DNA from: Oleiagrimonas sp963747595
GTDB lineage: Bacteria > Pseudomonadota > Gammaproteobacteria > Xanthomonadales > Rhodanobacteraceae
Reading direction: 5' to 3'
Assembly (NCBI GenBank): GCA_963747595.1
Contig: CAVVFO010000001.1
Coordinates: forward strand, 744,001-808,000
Length of the DNA: 64,000 bases
Shown here: piece after piece, positions 17,613 to 25,459 of the stretch
Layout of the letters: each line of letters opens with the position of its first letter
Numbering within the stretch: position 1 is the first letter of the stretch
Translations under genes and position numbers: made by a program
Notes under the pieces: model-generated
What the model was told of the DNA's origin: nothing
What the model saw: only the letters and a program-made list of their open reading frames with translations
Database searches by the model: none

Positions 17613-17864
17613 ATGTCCCTGAAGATTCTCGATACCTGCGTCAACTGCGATGTCTGTGAGCCCGTGTGTCCCAACCAGGCCATTTCCATGGGCGAGGAGT
17701 ATTACCTCATCGACCCGTCGCGTTGCACCGAATGCGTGGGCCATTTTGACGAGCCGCAGTGCGTGGAAGTGTGTCCGGTCGAATGCATCATTACCGATCC
17801 CGAGCGGGTGGAGTCGCGTGACATCCTCGAAGGACGCTATGAAGCGTTGACGCGCCGGAATTGA
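17613..17864 (+). CDS. YfhL-family 4Fe-4S dicluster ferredoxin
   Basis: An 83-residue ferredoxin with two cluster motifs: CVNCDVCEPVCP near the start, and CTECVGHFDEPQCVEVCPVE in the second half with the longer spacing typical of the YfhL/Alvin ferredoxins. It has a GAGG ribosome site and lies close to coaD, a frequent neighbour of this ferredoxin in gammaproteobacteria. It acts in the cytosol as an electron carrier; the partner is not shown by the context. Confidence 0.93.
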   Translation: MSLKILDTCVNCDVCEPVCPNQAISMGEEYYLIDPSRCTECVGHFDEPQCVEVCPVECIITDPERVESRDILEGRYEALTRRN

Positions 17865-18519
17865 CCCTCAGTGTCATCTGTCCGCGTGCTTCTGCGGGCT
17901 TGCCCTGTGTGTCGGCTTCCCCGACTGGCCGCGGCCGCGTGCCCGGTTCCCGTCTGTCGTTGCCCCTGGTCTCACCGTGAGGTCGTGGCCTCCTGCCTTC
18001 TTGTAAAGATATTCACGCAGCGGTCGATAAGGTTGCGCAGCCTGCGTGGCCCATGCCTGATCGCGCAGAGGTGAGATGCGCCGCGCACGGCATGTCGAGC
18101 GTATGGTGGTGGCAGCGACACGGCACCGTTTCCCTGCTGCGCGCCGGTGTCGGCAAAGGCGTGTGACGGCGGCGAGATGGCAAGGTGCCCCACATTGTCT
18201 CTGGCCGGCTTTTTGCATCTCCGGTGTTGCATGTCTTTTTGCAAACGTCGGCGTTGTCCGGCTCGAGCCAGCAGGAAAGCGGAAAAGGCGGGCCCTCCTT
18301 TATTCGGGGTCCGCCACACCAATTCACGGGATGTTTCGACTCACTCATCTGAAGGTGTCATTCATGCATTTGTGGTCAATTGCGGGGAACCGGGGCGCGC
18401 CTGAAAACGATGCGACGCCCGCCCTGACGGACCAGACACCACGCTGTCTCCCGCGCGGAGGCGTGGTGGGTGGCCGCTGCGTTGCCGGCCGCCTCGCCCC
18501 AGCGGCTGGCTGAGGCGCG
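17865..18519. other. Intergenic region without a recognised gene
   Basis: About 650 bases with no open frame I can support. Several frames are open on the minus strand (for example 18013-18348) but they lack ribosome sites and have arginine-rich, low-complexity composition. A GC-rich imperfect hairpin lies near 18284-18312 without a following T run. An RNA gene cannot be excluded. Confidence 0.4.
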
Positions 18520-19590
18520 ATGAAAGCACGGAGGCTCTCCAGCAAAGTGCAAGTGGGTCCGGCGACATTGCTGGTGGCTGCGGGACTGCTGCTGATGGCC
18601 ATCGCCGCGAGCATCGTGGTGTGCAACGAGCGCAATGTGCTCATTTACCGGACGGCGTCGGCCCGTCATGGCGGCGAGGTGACAGACCTGGGCCGCAACG
18701 CGGCTCCGGCTCCGGCGTTATTCGGGCGCATGGTGCGCATCACCGGAGTGCCGCACGTGGTCCGCCCGCCTGTCGATTCCATCTTCGGCGCGCGCGCCGA
18801 CGCCACCATGCTGCAACGTGTGGTGGAGATGTTCCAGTGGCATGAGGTCAAGGTCGGCGGAGAAGCCAGCTATCAGCTGGACTGGCTGGATCATCCGGTG
18901 GATTGGCACCGTTTCGATCAGCCGCAGGGGCACGCCAATCCGTCACGGTTTCCGTTTCATGACGCGACATTCGTCGCACCGTCGGTACGCCTGGGAGGTT
19001 TCCACCTGAGCCCGGCAATGGTCCGCGCGTTGTTGGGGTTCCGGCCCTGCGAACCGGATCTTTCACGGCTGCCGGCCAACTTGCAGGCCAGCTTCCGCAA
19101 ATATCAAGGCGCTCTGGTCAGCAGCGCGGATCCGGATTCGCCACGCCTGGGAGATCTCAAGGTGAGCTGGCTGTGTGTGCCGCTCAGGACCATCACGGTG
19201 TTGGCGCAAGTGAAGGGCGATCATCTGGTCGCGGCACGACATTCGCAGATCGGGCCAGGGTTCGAGGTGCAGATCGGCGACCGCTCGCTGAGCGACATTC
19301 TGCCGGATGTTCCGCCGCAACCCGAGGCGCCCTGGGTGTGGCGCATCACGGCACTGCTGCTGGCGTGGGCTGGTGCGTACCTGATATCACGCGGCTGGCG
19401 ACGCCCGCAACTGGAACCCTTGGCCACTCTGGCGTTTGCCCTGGCGGTGGTGTTCGGATTCGCCGGCACGCTGTGGGTGGGCACGTTGTGGTTGCTGGGC
19501 GTGCTGATGCTGATGGTGACAGTGGCGGGCGTCGGGACCACGGCCTGGCTGTTACGTCTGCGTGCACGGGAGCGCCGCCGGCAGCATTGA
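18520..19590 (+). CDS. TMEM43-family membrane protein
   Basis: A 356-residue membrane protein with one N-terminal TM helix (residues about 15-38), a large extracytoplasmic domain and three C-terminal TM segments from residue about 268. The central domain carries YQLDWLDHPVDWHRFDQPQG followed by HANPSRFPF, which matches the TMEM43 (DUF1625) pattern of an aromatic strand, a phenylalanine-containing loop and a GHxNP motif. Function in bacteria is unknown. No operon partner is evident. Confidence 0.8.
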   Translation: MKARRLSSKVQVGPATLLVAAGLLLMAIAASIVVCNERNVLIYRTASARHGGEVTDLGRNAAPAPALFGRMVRITGVPHVVRPPVDSIFGARADATMLQRVVEMFQWHEVKVGGEASYQLDWLDHPVDWHRFDQPQGHANPSRFPFHDATFVAPSVRLGGFHLSPAMVRALLGFRPCEPDLSRLPANLQASFRKYQGALVSSADPDSPRLGDLKVSWLCVPLRTITVLAQVKGDHLVAARHSQIGPGFEVQIGDRSLSDILPDVPPQPEAPWVWRITALLLAWAGAYLISRGWRRPQLEPLATLAFALAVVFGFAGTLWVGTLWLLGVLMLMVTVAGVGTTAWLLRLRARERRRQH

Positions 19591-19637
19591 CGCGACCCTC
19601 CGCGCTTAGCTGGCGCGTGGCGCGTGGAGCATGGGGT

Positions 19638-20195
19638 TCATGGGTCGGTGCAGGGGTTGTCGAGCAGCCACAGTCCGGCAAACAGTTTCGGGTCGATGGA
19701 ATATCCTTCGCCTGCCTTTTGCAACAGCCATCGGCCGGCGGTTTCCCGCTGCACTTCATGCACGATGATGTCTTCGCTGTCGTCGCCACCGCCCGGACCC
19801 ACCTTGCGCAGACCCCGCGCGCGCACGAAATGCATGATTTCCGTACTCATGCCGGCCGACGAGGGGCCGGAGTGCACGGGATCCATGCGCTCACAGGTAT
19901 AGCCGGTTTCTTCTTCCAGCTCACGGGTGGCGGCGCGCAGCGCATCTTCGTCCGCGTGCTGATCGAGGTCGCCCACCAGCCCGGCGGGCATCTCGATGGT
20001 GCGCTGCTGGATCGGAACGCGGAATTGCTCCACGAACAGAACGCGGTCCTCGCCGGTCACGGCGATGATGATCGTGGCGCCGCCTGGGTTGTTGCGCTCC
20101 ACATATTCCCAGTGGCCGCGCTGTTTCAGGGTCAGCCAATGGCCGGCATGCAGGGTTTCGACGTCACAATCCGTGGATGGGTGCCTGTGGTTCAT
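19638..20195 (-). CDS. NUDIX hydrolase, ADP-ribose pyrophosphatase-like
   Basis: A 185-residue NUDIX enzyme, probably acting on ADP-ribose or similar nucleoside diphosphate derivatives. The Nudix box is ADEDALRAATRELEEETGY with the REUxEExGU core intact; the spacing before its first Glu is two residues longer than the standard box. It contains EQFRVPIQQRTIEMPAGLVG, the usual lead-in for ADPRase-type members. Its ATG overlaps the stop of the upstream exonuclease gene by 4 bases. Confidence 0.88.
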   Translation of the reverse strand: MNHRHPSTDCDVETLHAGHWLTLKQRGHWEYVERNNPGGATIIIAVTGEDRVLFVEQFRVPIQQRTIEMPAGLVGDLDQHADEDALRAATRELEEETGYTCERMDPVHSGPSSAGMSTEIMHFVRARGLRKVGPGGGDDSEDIIVHEVQRETAGRWLLQKAGEGYSIDPKLFAGLWLLDNPCTDP

Positions 20196-21109
20196 GGGAT
20201 ATCCTCGCATAGCGCGTGCAGTCGGGATCGGGTCAGAGGGCCAAAGCGCAGCTGTTGGCAGAGTGTATCGAGGTGAACCTGTGCGGGCCGGCGCCGGCGC
20301 AGCCCGTCCGGTGTGTCCGGCACGGGCGCGTCCAGGGCGATGCGGGTCAGCCGGCGACACAGACGCGCGGCGTCGGCATGTTCGCGCAGCCGCCGGGCGC
20401 ACGAGGCGGCACCGCGCAGGCTCAGATAGGGCACCTCGTCGACGCGTTCCAGCAGGGCGTCAAGGGTGCCGAAGTGATTGAGCAGGGTTGCCGCGGTCTT
20501 GGCGCCGATGCCCGGGACGCCCGGGATGTTGTCGACGCTGTCTCCGGTCAGCGCCAGATAGTCGGCGACCTGGTGCGGCGCGACGCCCAGGCGTTCGAAG
20601 ACGCCGGCGGGGCCCCAGTGGCGGTCCTTGGCAAAGTCCCACTGCCGATCGTGCTCGCCGAGGAGCTGGCCGAAGTCCTTGTCGGCGGAAACGATCACGC
20701 TGCGAAAGCCGTGCGCGCGCAGCGACCACAGCGCGCTGCCGATCAGGTCGTCGGCCTCGTATTGGTGATCGGAAAACACGGCGATGCCCAGCGCCTCGGC
20801 CACCTGCCGGCAGCGCACGAACTGGCGTTCCAGTTCCATCGGCGGCAACTCGCGATTGGCCTTGTATTGCGGGTAGATGGCGTTGCGGAAGGATGTGGTC
20901 AGCGAGGCATCGAAGGCCACGGCCAGGTGACTGGCCCGGGTACGTTCCACGAGGTCGCAGAGGAAGCGCGTGAAACCGTGCACTGCCTGGCTGGCATGGC
21001 CATCGGCATCGACGAATGTATCCGGCATGGAATGCCACGCACGGAAGACATACAGGCTGCCGTCGACCAGATAGGCCGTGGGCGCGCGTGCCGCGTTCAC
21101 GGCGCCCAT
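20192..21109 (-). CDS. 5'-3' exonuclease, flap endonuclease (ExoIX/Xni or Pol I N-domain type)
   Basis: A 305-residue FEN-family nuclease. Seen: TAYLVDGSLYVFRAWH, AVAFDASLTTSFRNAIYPQY, the acidic cluster EADDLIG, VSADKDFGQL, and the helix-hairpin-helix region SVDNIPGVPGIGAKTAATLL. It lacks the polymerase part of Pol I, so it is a stand-alone nuclease that probably trims flaps or RNA primers. Overlaps with the nitroreductase upstream (13 bases) and the NUDIX gene downstream (4 bases) indicate a cotranscribed set. Confidence 0.9.
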   Translation of the reverse strand: MGAVNAARAPTAYLVDGSLYVFRAWHSMPDTFVDADGHASQAVHGFTRFLCDLVERTRASHLAVAFDASLTTSFRNAIYPQYKANRELPPMELERQFVRCRQVAEALGIAVFSDHQYEADDLIGSALWSLRAHGFRSVIVSADKDFGQLLGEHDRQWDFAKDRHWGPAGVFERLGVAPHQVADYLALTGDSVDNIPGVPGIGAKTAATLLNHFGTLDALLERVDEVPYLSLRGAASCARRLREHADAARLCRRLTRIALDAPVPDTPDGLRRRRPAQVHLDTLCQQLRFGPLTRSRLHALCEDIP

Positions 21110-21666
21110 GTGCTGACGTGATCGTCCAGGCGCGGACGGTCGCGTTCGGGAACATCCATCTGCGGGGTACCCACGTGCACGAAACCGACCACGCGTTCGT
21201 GTTCCTGCAGGCCGAGAATATCTCCTGCGTCGGGATCGTAGGCAGCCCAGCCGGTCAGCCACTGGGCACCGAAGCCCAGCGCCTGTGCACCCAGCAGCAG
21301 GTTGTAGGCGAGGCAGCCGGTCGACAGCAGCTGTTCCTGGACTGGAATCTTGCTGTCCTCCTGCGCGCAGTTCACCACCGCGATCACCAACGGCGCGAAG
21401 GTGTAGCGTTGGCGCTCCTTGAGCTGCTTGGACTCGGGCAGGTCGGGATTCTTGCGCAGTTTCAGTGCAGCCAGCTTCTCGCCGAACGCGAGTTTGGCAT
21501 CACCTTGCAGCACGATCATGCGCCAGGGCGCGAGTTTGCCGTGGTCGGGCACGCGAATGGCCGCACCCAGCAGTTTCTCCAGCGTTGCGGCATCGGGCCC
21601 GGGCGCGGCCAGCTGGCGGGACGGCGTAGAGCGCCGGGAGTTCAATGTGTCCAGAAGATCGGTCAT
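21097..21666 (-). CDS. Nitroreductase family protein (YdjA-like)
   Basis: A 189-residue FMN-dependent oxidoreductase. Seen: LNSRRSTPSRQLAAPGPD at the N-terminus with the phosphate-binding Arg-Arg-Ser, IRVPDHGKLAPWRMIVLQGD, and GAQALGFGAQWLTGW. These match the short YdjA/TdsD-type nitroreductases. The start ATG at 21666 lies about 45 bases beyond cdd, and its end overlaps the exonuclease gene. The physiological substrate is unknown. Confidence 0.92.
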   Translation of the reverse strand: MTDLLDTLNSRRSTPSRQLAAPGPDAATLEKLLGAAIRVPDHGKLAPWRMIVLQGDAKLAFGEKLAALKLRKNPDLPESKQLKERQRYTFAPLVIAVVNCAQEDSKIPVQEQLLSTGCLAYNLLLGAQALGFGAQWLTGWAAYDPDAGDILGLQEHERVVGFVHVGTPQMDVPERDRPRLDDHVSTWAP

Positions 21667-21712
21667 GGGCTCCAACTGAAATATATGAAACACGCGGTGT
21701 ACGGGTGATTTT

Positions 21713-22114
21713 TCAGACGTCTGCCGACAGTTTGAACGCATCCGGCAGCAGGGCGTCCGCCCGCAGGCTGAGGTGTTCGCCGGCGAGGTTGGCGAGAATG
21801 ACTTCCAGGGCACCGCCGCCCAGCTCGATCAGGACCTGGCGGCAGGCGCCACAGGGCTTGACCGGCTCCGGGCTGTCGGCAATGACGGCCAGGTGGGTGA
21901 AGTCGCCGGGTCGGCATCCATGTGCCATGGCGTTGAAAAGCGCCGTGCGTTCGGCACAGTTGCACAGGCCGTAGGATGCATTTTCGACGTTGCAGCCGCG
22001 AAAGACCCTGCCATCGCGTGTCAGTACCGCGGCACCGACGGCAAATTGCGAGTAGGGCGTGTAGGCGCTTTGCCGGGCGGAACGGGCCTCTTGCACCAGT
22101 TGTACCTGGTTCAT
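21713..22114 (-). CDS. cdd: Cytidine deaminase
   Basis: A 133-residue zinc enzyme that converts cytidine and deoxycytidine to uridine forms in pyrimidine salvage. Seen: YSQFAVGAAVLTRDGRVFRG, NVENASYGLCNCAERTAL with the zinc Cys and the proton-shuttling Glu, and PCGACRQVL carrying the other two zinc cysteines. It is the short homotetrameric type. The start at 22114 (MNQVQLVQEAR) was chosen over an upstream ATG at 22150. Confidence 0.95.
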   Translation of the reverse strand: MNQVQLVQEARSARQSAYTPYSQFAVGAAVLTRDGRVFRGCNVENASYGLCNCAERTALFNAMAHGCRPGDFTHLAVIADSPEPVKPCGACRQVLIELGGGALEVILANLAGEHLSLRADALLPDAFKLSADV

Positions 22115-22295
22115 CCGGACTCCCATGTTTTCGAGGTTCCAGCAGTGCACTGGAAGACAGGCAGCGGGCAGATCAGTGTACCGGCATGACGCGTTGGTGT
22201 CGCCGCCTGCGGTACGTCGTCCGCTCGGGTAGGATCAACACACGGCGCTGCGCCCAGCGCATCCGTGTCCGTCACGTCGAGTCTGGGAGGGCCGC

Positions 22296-23399
22296 ATGAC
22301 CATCACCGTTGCCGCGTTGACTGAAACTGCCACCCACGAGCGGCGCGTGGCAATCACGCCGGATACGGCAGCCAGGCTCGAAGCTGCCGGCGCGAAGGTC
22401 GTGATGCAGTCCGGAGCAGGCGACGCAGCCGGGTTTCCGGATGCTGCATACGAGGGCGCGGCGTTCATGCCGGCTGCCGAGGCGGCTGCGGCTGCCGATC
22501 TGCTTTTCTGCGTGAATCTCCCCGACGCCGACATCGTGCGCGCGATGCGTGAAGGCACCGCGCTGCTTGGCCAGCTGCAGCCGCATGCGCTGGGCGAGCG
22601 GCTGCAGCTGCTGGCGACGCAGGGGTTGAGTGCATTCGCGCTGGAATTGCTGCCGCGCACCACACGGGCGCAGGCCATGGATGTGTTGAGCTCGCAGGCC
22701 GCGGTCGCGGGTTACCGCGCCATGCTGGTGGCCGCCGAGGCGTGCCCGAAATTCTTCCCCATGCTGACCACGGCCGCAGGCACCATCCGCCCCTCGCGCG
22801 TGCTGGTGATCGGCGCCGGCGTGGCCGGGTTGCAGGCCATGGCCACGGCGCGGCGGCTGGGTGCGCAGACCGAAGGTTACGACGTGCGTCCGGAGACGCG
22901 TGAACAGGTGAAATCGCTGGGTGCGAAGTTTCTCGAGCTGGGTGTGGATGCGGCGGGCGAGGGCGGCTACGCGCGGGAACTGAGCGAGCAGGAGCGCGCC
23001 CGGCAGCAGGAGGCACTGGCGGAGCACTTGCGCCAGGTGGACGTGGTGGTGACGACCGCCGCGCTACCAGGCCGCGCGGCGCCGCGCATCGTGACGCGCG
23101 CCATGGTCGAGGGCATGAAGAGCGGCGCGCTGATCGTGGACATGGCTGCCGCCGGTGGCGGCAATTGCGAACTGACGCACCCCGGTGAGCGCGTGCGGCA
23201 TGGCGGGGTGACCATTCTCGGGCCGCTGCAGCTGGCGGCTGGTGCGCCGCTGCACGCGTCGCAGATGTATGCACGCAACCTGCTCAATTTCAGCGCATTG
23301 CTTATGCCGCAGGGTGTGCTGGCACCGGATTTCAGTGATGATCTGGTGGCCGCGACGTGTTTGTGCCACGCCGGCGAGGTGCGCTACAAGGCGTCCTGA
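22296..23399 (+). CDS. pntAA: NAD(P) transhydrogenase subunit alpha part 1 (PntAA)
   Basis: A 367-residue NAD(H)-binding domain I of proton-translocating transhydrogenase. Seen: RRVAITPDTAARLEAAGAKV, the RQD-loop-like region, VLVIGAGVAGLQAMATARRL (nucleotide fold) and YDVRPETREQVKSLGAKFLE. The alpha subunit is split, so PntAB and PntB are separate genes. Here they lie 1.75 kb downstream, beyond a minus-strand operon, instead of directly behind pntAA. The gene is complete. Confidence 0.95.
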   Translation: MTITVAALTETATHERRVAITPDTAARLEAAGAKVVMQSGAGDAAGFPDAAYEGAAFMPAAEAAAAADLLFCVNLPDADIVRAMREGTALLGQLQPHALGERLQLLATQGLSAFALELLPRTTRAQAMDVLSSQAAVAGYRAMLVAAEACPKFFPMLTTAAGTIRPSRVLVIGAGVAGLQAMATARRLGAQTEGYDVRPETREQVKSLGAKFLELGVDAAGEGGYARELSEQERARQQEALAEHLRQVDVVVTTAALPGRAAPRIVTRAMVEGMKSGALIVDMAAAGGGNCELTHPGERVRHGGVTILGPLQLAAGAPLHASQMYARNLLNFSALLMPQGVLAPDFSDDLVAATCLCHAGEVRYKAS

Positions 23400-23417
23400 G
23401 CGGGCGAGTGCCGGCGT

Positions 23418-23939
23418 CTACGGTCTGCCGCCATGGCCCGAATCGAAGCCGTCCTCGGCCCACTTCTGGCGCTGCTGCGGTGTCATGTGATGCCACTTGC
23501 TGCGCAGCGCCTGGCGTTGCGCCTCGGGCAGCGCCTTGAAATGGCGGTAGGCCGCACGCACCCTGGCGCGCTGCTGTGGGGACATGTGCCGATATAGCCG
23601 ATGATTGCGTCGCGCCAGTGCGCGTTGCTGCGGCGTCATGTGCTGCCAGTGCCGAATGTGTTCAAGGATGCGCGCCTGGCGTTGCGGCGGCAGTTTCGAC
23701 CAGCGTTCGGCGTGCTTGCGCAGGCGTTGTTGATGATGGGGCTTCATCCGCGACCAGCGGTCGTGGAATGGCGCCAGCATGCGCTGCTCGGCCGGGCTTA
23801 GCCGCGACCAGGGGATCGACTGCGCGGTGTCGGGCCGGGCCATGTGGTGCGCGGCCTGCGCCCTCACGGGCTGCATGGTGCACATGCTGCCGATCAGCAA
23901 CAGGGAGACGGCAATGCGGAAACATGTGGTTCGCGACAT
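23418..23939 (-). CDS. Exported DUF3106 protein
   Basis: A 173-residue protein with a signal peptide (cleavage probably after VRAQA). The rest is built from tandem helical units of about 20 residues containing Trp/His and the phrase MTPQQRxxxR (MTPQQRALARRNHRLYRHMS and so on), the DUF3106 pattern. It is very basic with many His residues. It is the third gene of an operon with a sigma factor and a membrane-anchored protein, so it may be a periplasmic part of an envelope-stress circuit. Function is unknown. Confidence 0.85.
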   Translation of the reverse strand: MSRTTCFRIAVSLLLIGSMCTMQPVRAQAAHHMARPDTAQSIPWSRLSPAEQRMLAPFHDRWSRMKPHHQQRLRKHAERWSKLPPQRQARILEHIRHWQHMTPQQRALARRNHRLYRHMSPQQRARVRAAYRHFKALPEAQRQALRSKWHHMTPQQRQKWAEDGFDSGHGGRP

Positions 23940-23951
23940 GGGTGGGTCCTT

Positions 23952-24353
23952 TTACCGCGCCCGCTGGGGGGCCGGCTGGTCGGCCAGCCAGGCGTAGAAA
24001 TCCAGGTTCTGCTCCATGCCCGGGTCGGTATCGCCGGGGTCGGGTGGCAGGTCGTTGTTCGTGCTGTGGGCGACTGACGCGGTTGCACCATGTGGAGGCG
24101 GCGTCTGCGCAGTCCGTAGCGGTTGCCAGAAGACGGCCACTGCAAGCACGCCCGCCGCCACTGCGCCGGCGGGCATCATCCATCGCTGGCGGTGCCGCGC
24201 AGTCGTATCGCCTTGCAGGGCGTCACGGCGGGCAGCGCGCAGACGTGCGGCCATATGGGTGTCGAGGTCGCTGGCGGCGTGCCGGTACAGTTGCCGTGCG
24301 CGGGCCTCGAATTCGGTCGTGGATGTCGTTTCAGGCGATCGGTGGTCGTTCAT
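23952..24353 (-). CDS. Single-pass membrane protein, probable anti-sigma factor
   Basis: A 133-residue protein with a cytosolic N-terminal part rich in Arg and Glu (residues 1-55), one TM helix near residues 58-75 (MPAGAVAAGVLAVAVFW) and a short periplasmic Pro-rich tail. It directly follows the sigma factor with an ATGA overlap, the standard place for an anti-sigma factor. There is no zinc-binding anti-sigma motif, so the call is from context and topology. Confidence 0.7.
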   Translation of the reverse strand: MNDHRSPETTSTTEFEARARQLYRHAASDLDTHMAARLRAARRDALQGDTTARHRQRWMMPAGAVAAGVLAVAVFWQPLRTAQTPPPHGATASVAHSTNNDLPPDPGDTDPGMEQNLDFYAWLADQPAPQRAR

Positions 24354-24991
24354 CGCCAATCCTCCAGTTGCTCGCGCAGCGTGTGCAATGCGCGCGAGAG
24401 ATGGGTTTTCACGCTGCCCTCGGAGCAGCCCATGGCGCGGGCCGTGTCGGCCACAGGCAGGCCTTCCAGCGTGCGCAGCATGAATGCTTCGCGTTGCCGC
24501 GCCGGCAGTTTCTGCACTGCTGCCGTCATGGCGTTGTAGCTTTGGGCATCTTCCAGGCTCTTGTGAGGTCCGGGCCCGTGGTCGGGTGGCTCCCAGGCCG
24601 GCAGCTCGTCGCCCTCGTGATCGCGCCGTGTGCTGCCCAGCCAGCCGACCATGATGGATCGGACCTTGCGTCGCCGTTGCAGGTCGGTGATACGGCGGCG
24701 CAGGATGCTCCAGAACAGCGGCGTCCACTGATCGGCGCTCTTGTGCTGGTAGCTGCGCACCAGGCGCAGCATGGCGTCCTGCACGGCATCCAGCGCTTCC
24801 TCGCGATCGCCCAGCGCCATCTGCGCCATGCGCCAGGCGCGGCGTTCGATCTGTGCCAGAAATGCATCCATGGTCTCGGCGACAGGACGCTCGGTCGCAC
24901 TTTCCAGCGTGTCTGCCGTGCCGACGATGCCGGTCATTGCCTCATCGCCTTGGGTCGGTTTGCCGGGTGCATTGCGCGATTCCTCGTTCAC
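24350..24991 (-). CDS. RNA polymerase sigma factor, ECF-like
   Basis: A 213-residue sigma-70 family member with region 2 (REEALDAVQDAMLRLVRSYQ and TPLFWSILRRRITDLQRR) and region 4 (LPARQREAFMLRTLEGLPVA, MGCSEGSVKTHLSRALHTLR), lacking regions 1 and 3, hence ECF type. I chose the GTG at 24991 with AAGGA five bases upstream; an in-frame ATG at 24937 has weaker support. A loop of about 45 residues between regions 2 and 4 is longer than usual. It heads a three-gene operon that interrupts the pnt genes. Confidence 0.88.
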   Translation of the reverse strand: MNEESRNAPGKPTQGDEAMTGIVGTADTLESATERPVAETMDAFLAQIERRAWRMAQMALGDREEALDAVQDAMLRLVRSYQHKSADQWTPLFWSILRRRITDLQRRRKVRSIMVGWLGSTRRDHEGDELPAWEPPDHGPGPHKSLEDAQSYNAMTAAVQKLPARQREAFMLRTLEGLPVADTARAMGCSEGSVKTHLSRALHTLREQLEDWR

Positions 24992-25147
24992 CTTTGTCCT
25001 TTTAACGCGTGACGGGCGGAATGGTTGACACTCGTGCGGCTGGTTTGAAGTCGGCCTGAACGCGCGACGCATTATTCCGTATGATGATCTGGCAACGAGC
25101 ACCGTGGGGACGGTGCCGGCGGCACGCGGCAACGGGGAGGTACGATC

Positions 25148-25459
25148 ATGCTCGACGGGTTTCTGGCGCTGTATATCTTCATGCTGGCCGCGTTCACCGG
25201 CTACGAGATCATTGCACGCGTGCCGGTGATCCTGCATACGCCGTTGATGTCCGGATCCAACTTCGTGCACGGCATCGTGCTGATCGGCGCCATGGTGGCG
25301 CTGGGACACGCGGACACGACCGCGGAAGTGATCATCGGTGTGCTCGGTGTCTTGCTGGGCGCGGGCAACGTGGTCGGTGGCTACGTGGTCACCGAACGCA
25401 TGCTGGAGATGTTCAAGCCGGCGCGCAAACCCGATGCCGATGCGGACGAGTCGCCGTGA
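25148..25459 (+). CDS. pntAB: NAD(P) transhydrogenase subunit alpha part 2 (PntAB)
   Basis: A 103-residue membrane subunit with three hydrophobic segments (LALYIFMLAAFTGYEIIARV, VHGIVLIGAMVALGH, VIIGVLGVLLGAGNVVGGYV) forming part of the proton channel (domain II). Its stop overlaps the GTG start of pntB (GTGA). A GGGGAGG element lies directly upstream of its ATG region and a TATGAT hexamer at 25080-25085 could be the -10 of a local promoter, needed because pntAA is far away. Confidence 0.94.
   Translation: MLDGFLALYIFMLAAFTGYEIIARVPVILHTPLMSGSNFVHGIVLIGAMVALGHADTTAEVIIGVLGVLLGAGNVVGGYVVTERMLEMFKPARKPDADADESP

Noticed and set aside
18013..18348. Minus-strand frame of 111 codons between yfhL and the TMEM43-like gene
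   Set aside because: No ribosome site, low-complexity composition and several overlapping alternatives; not supported as a gene.
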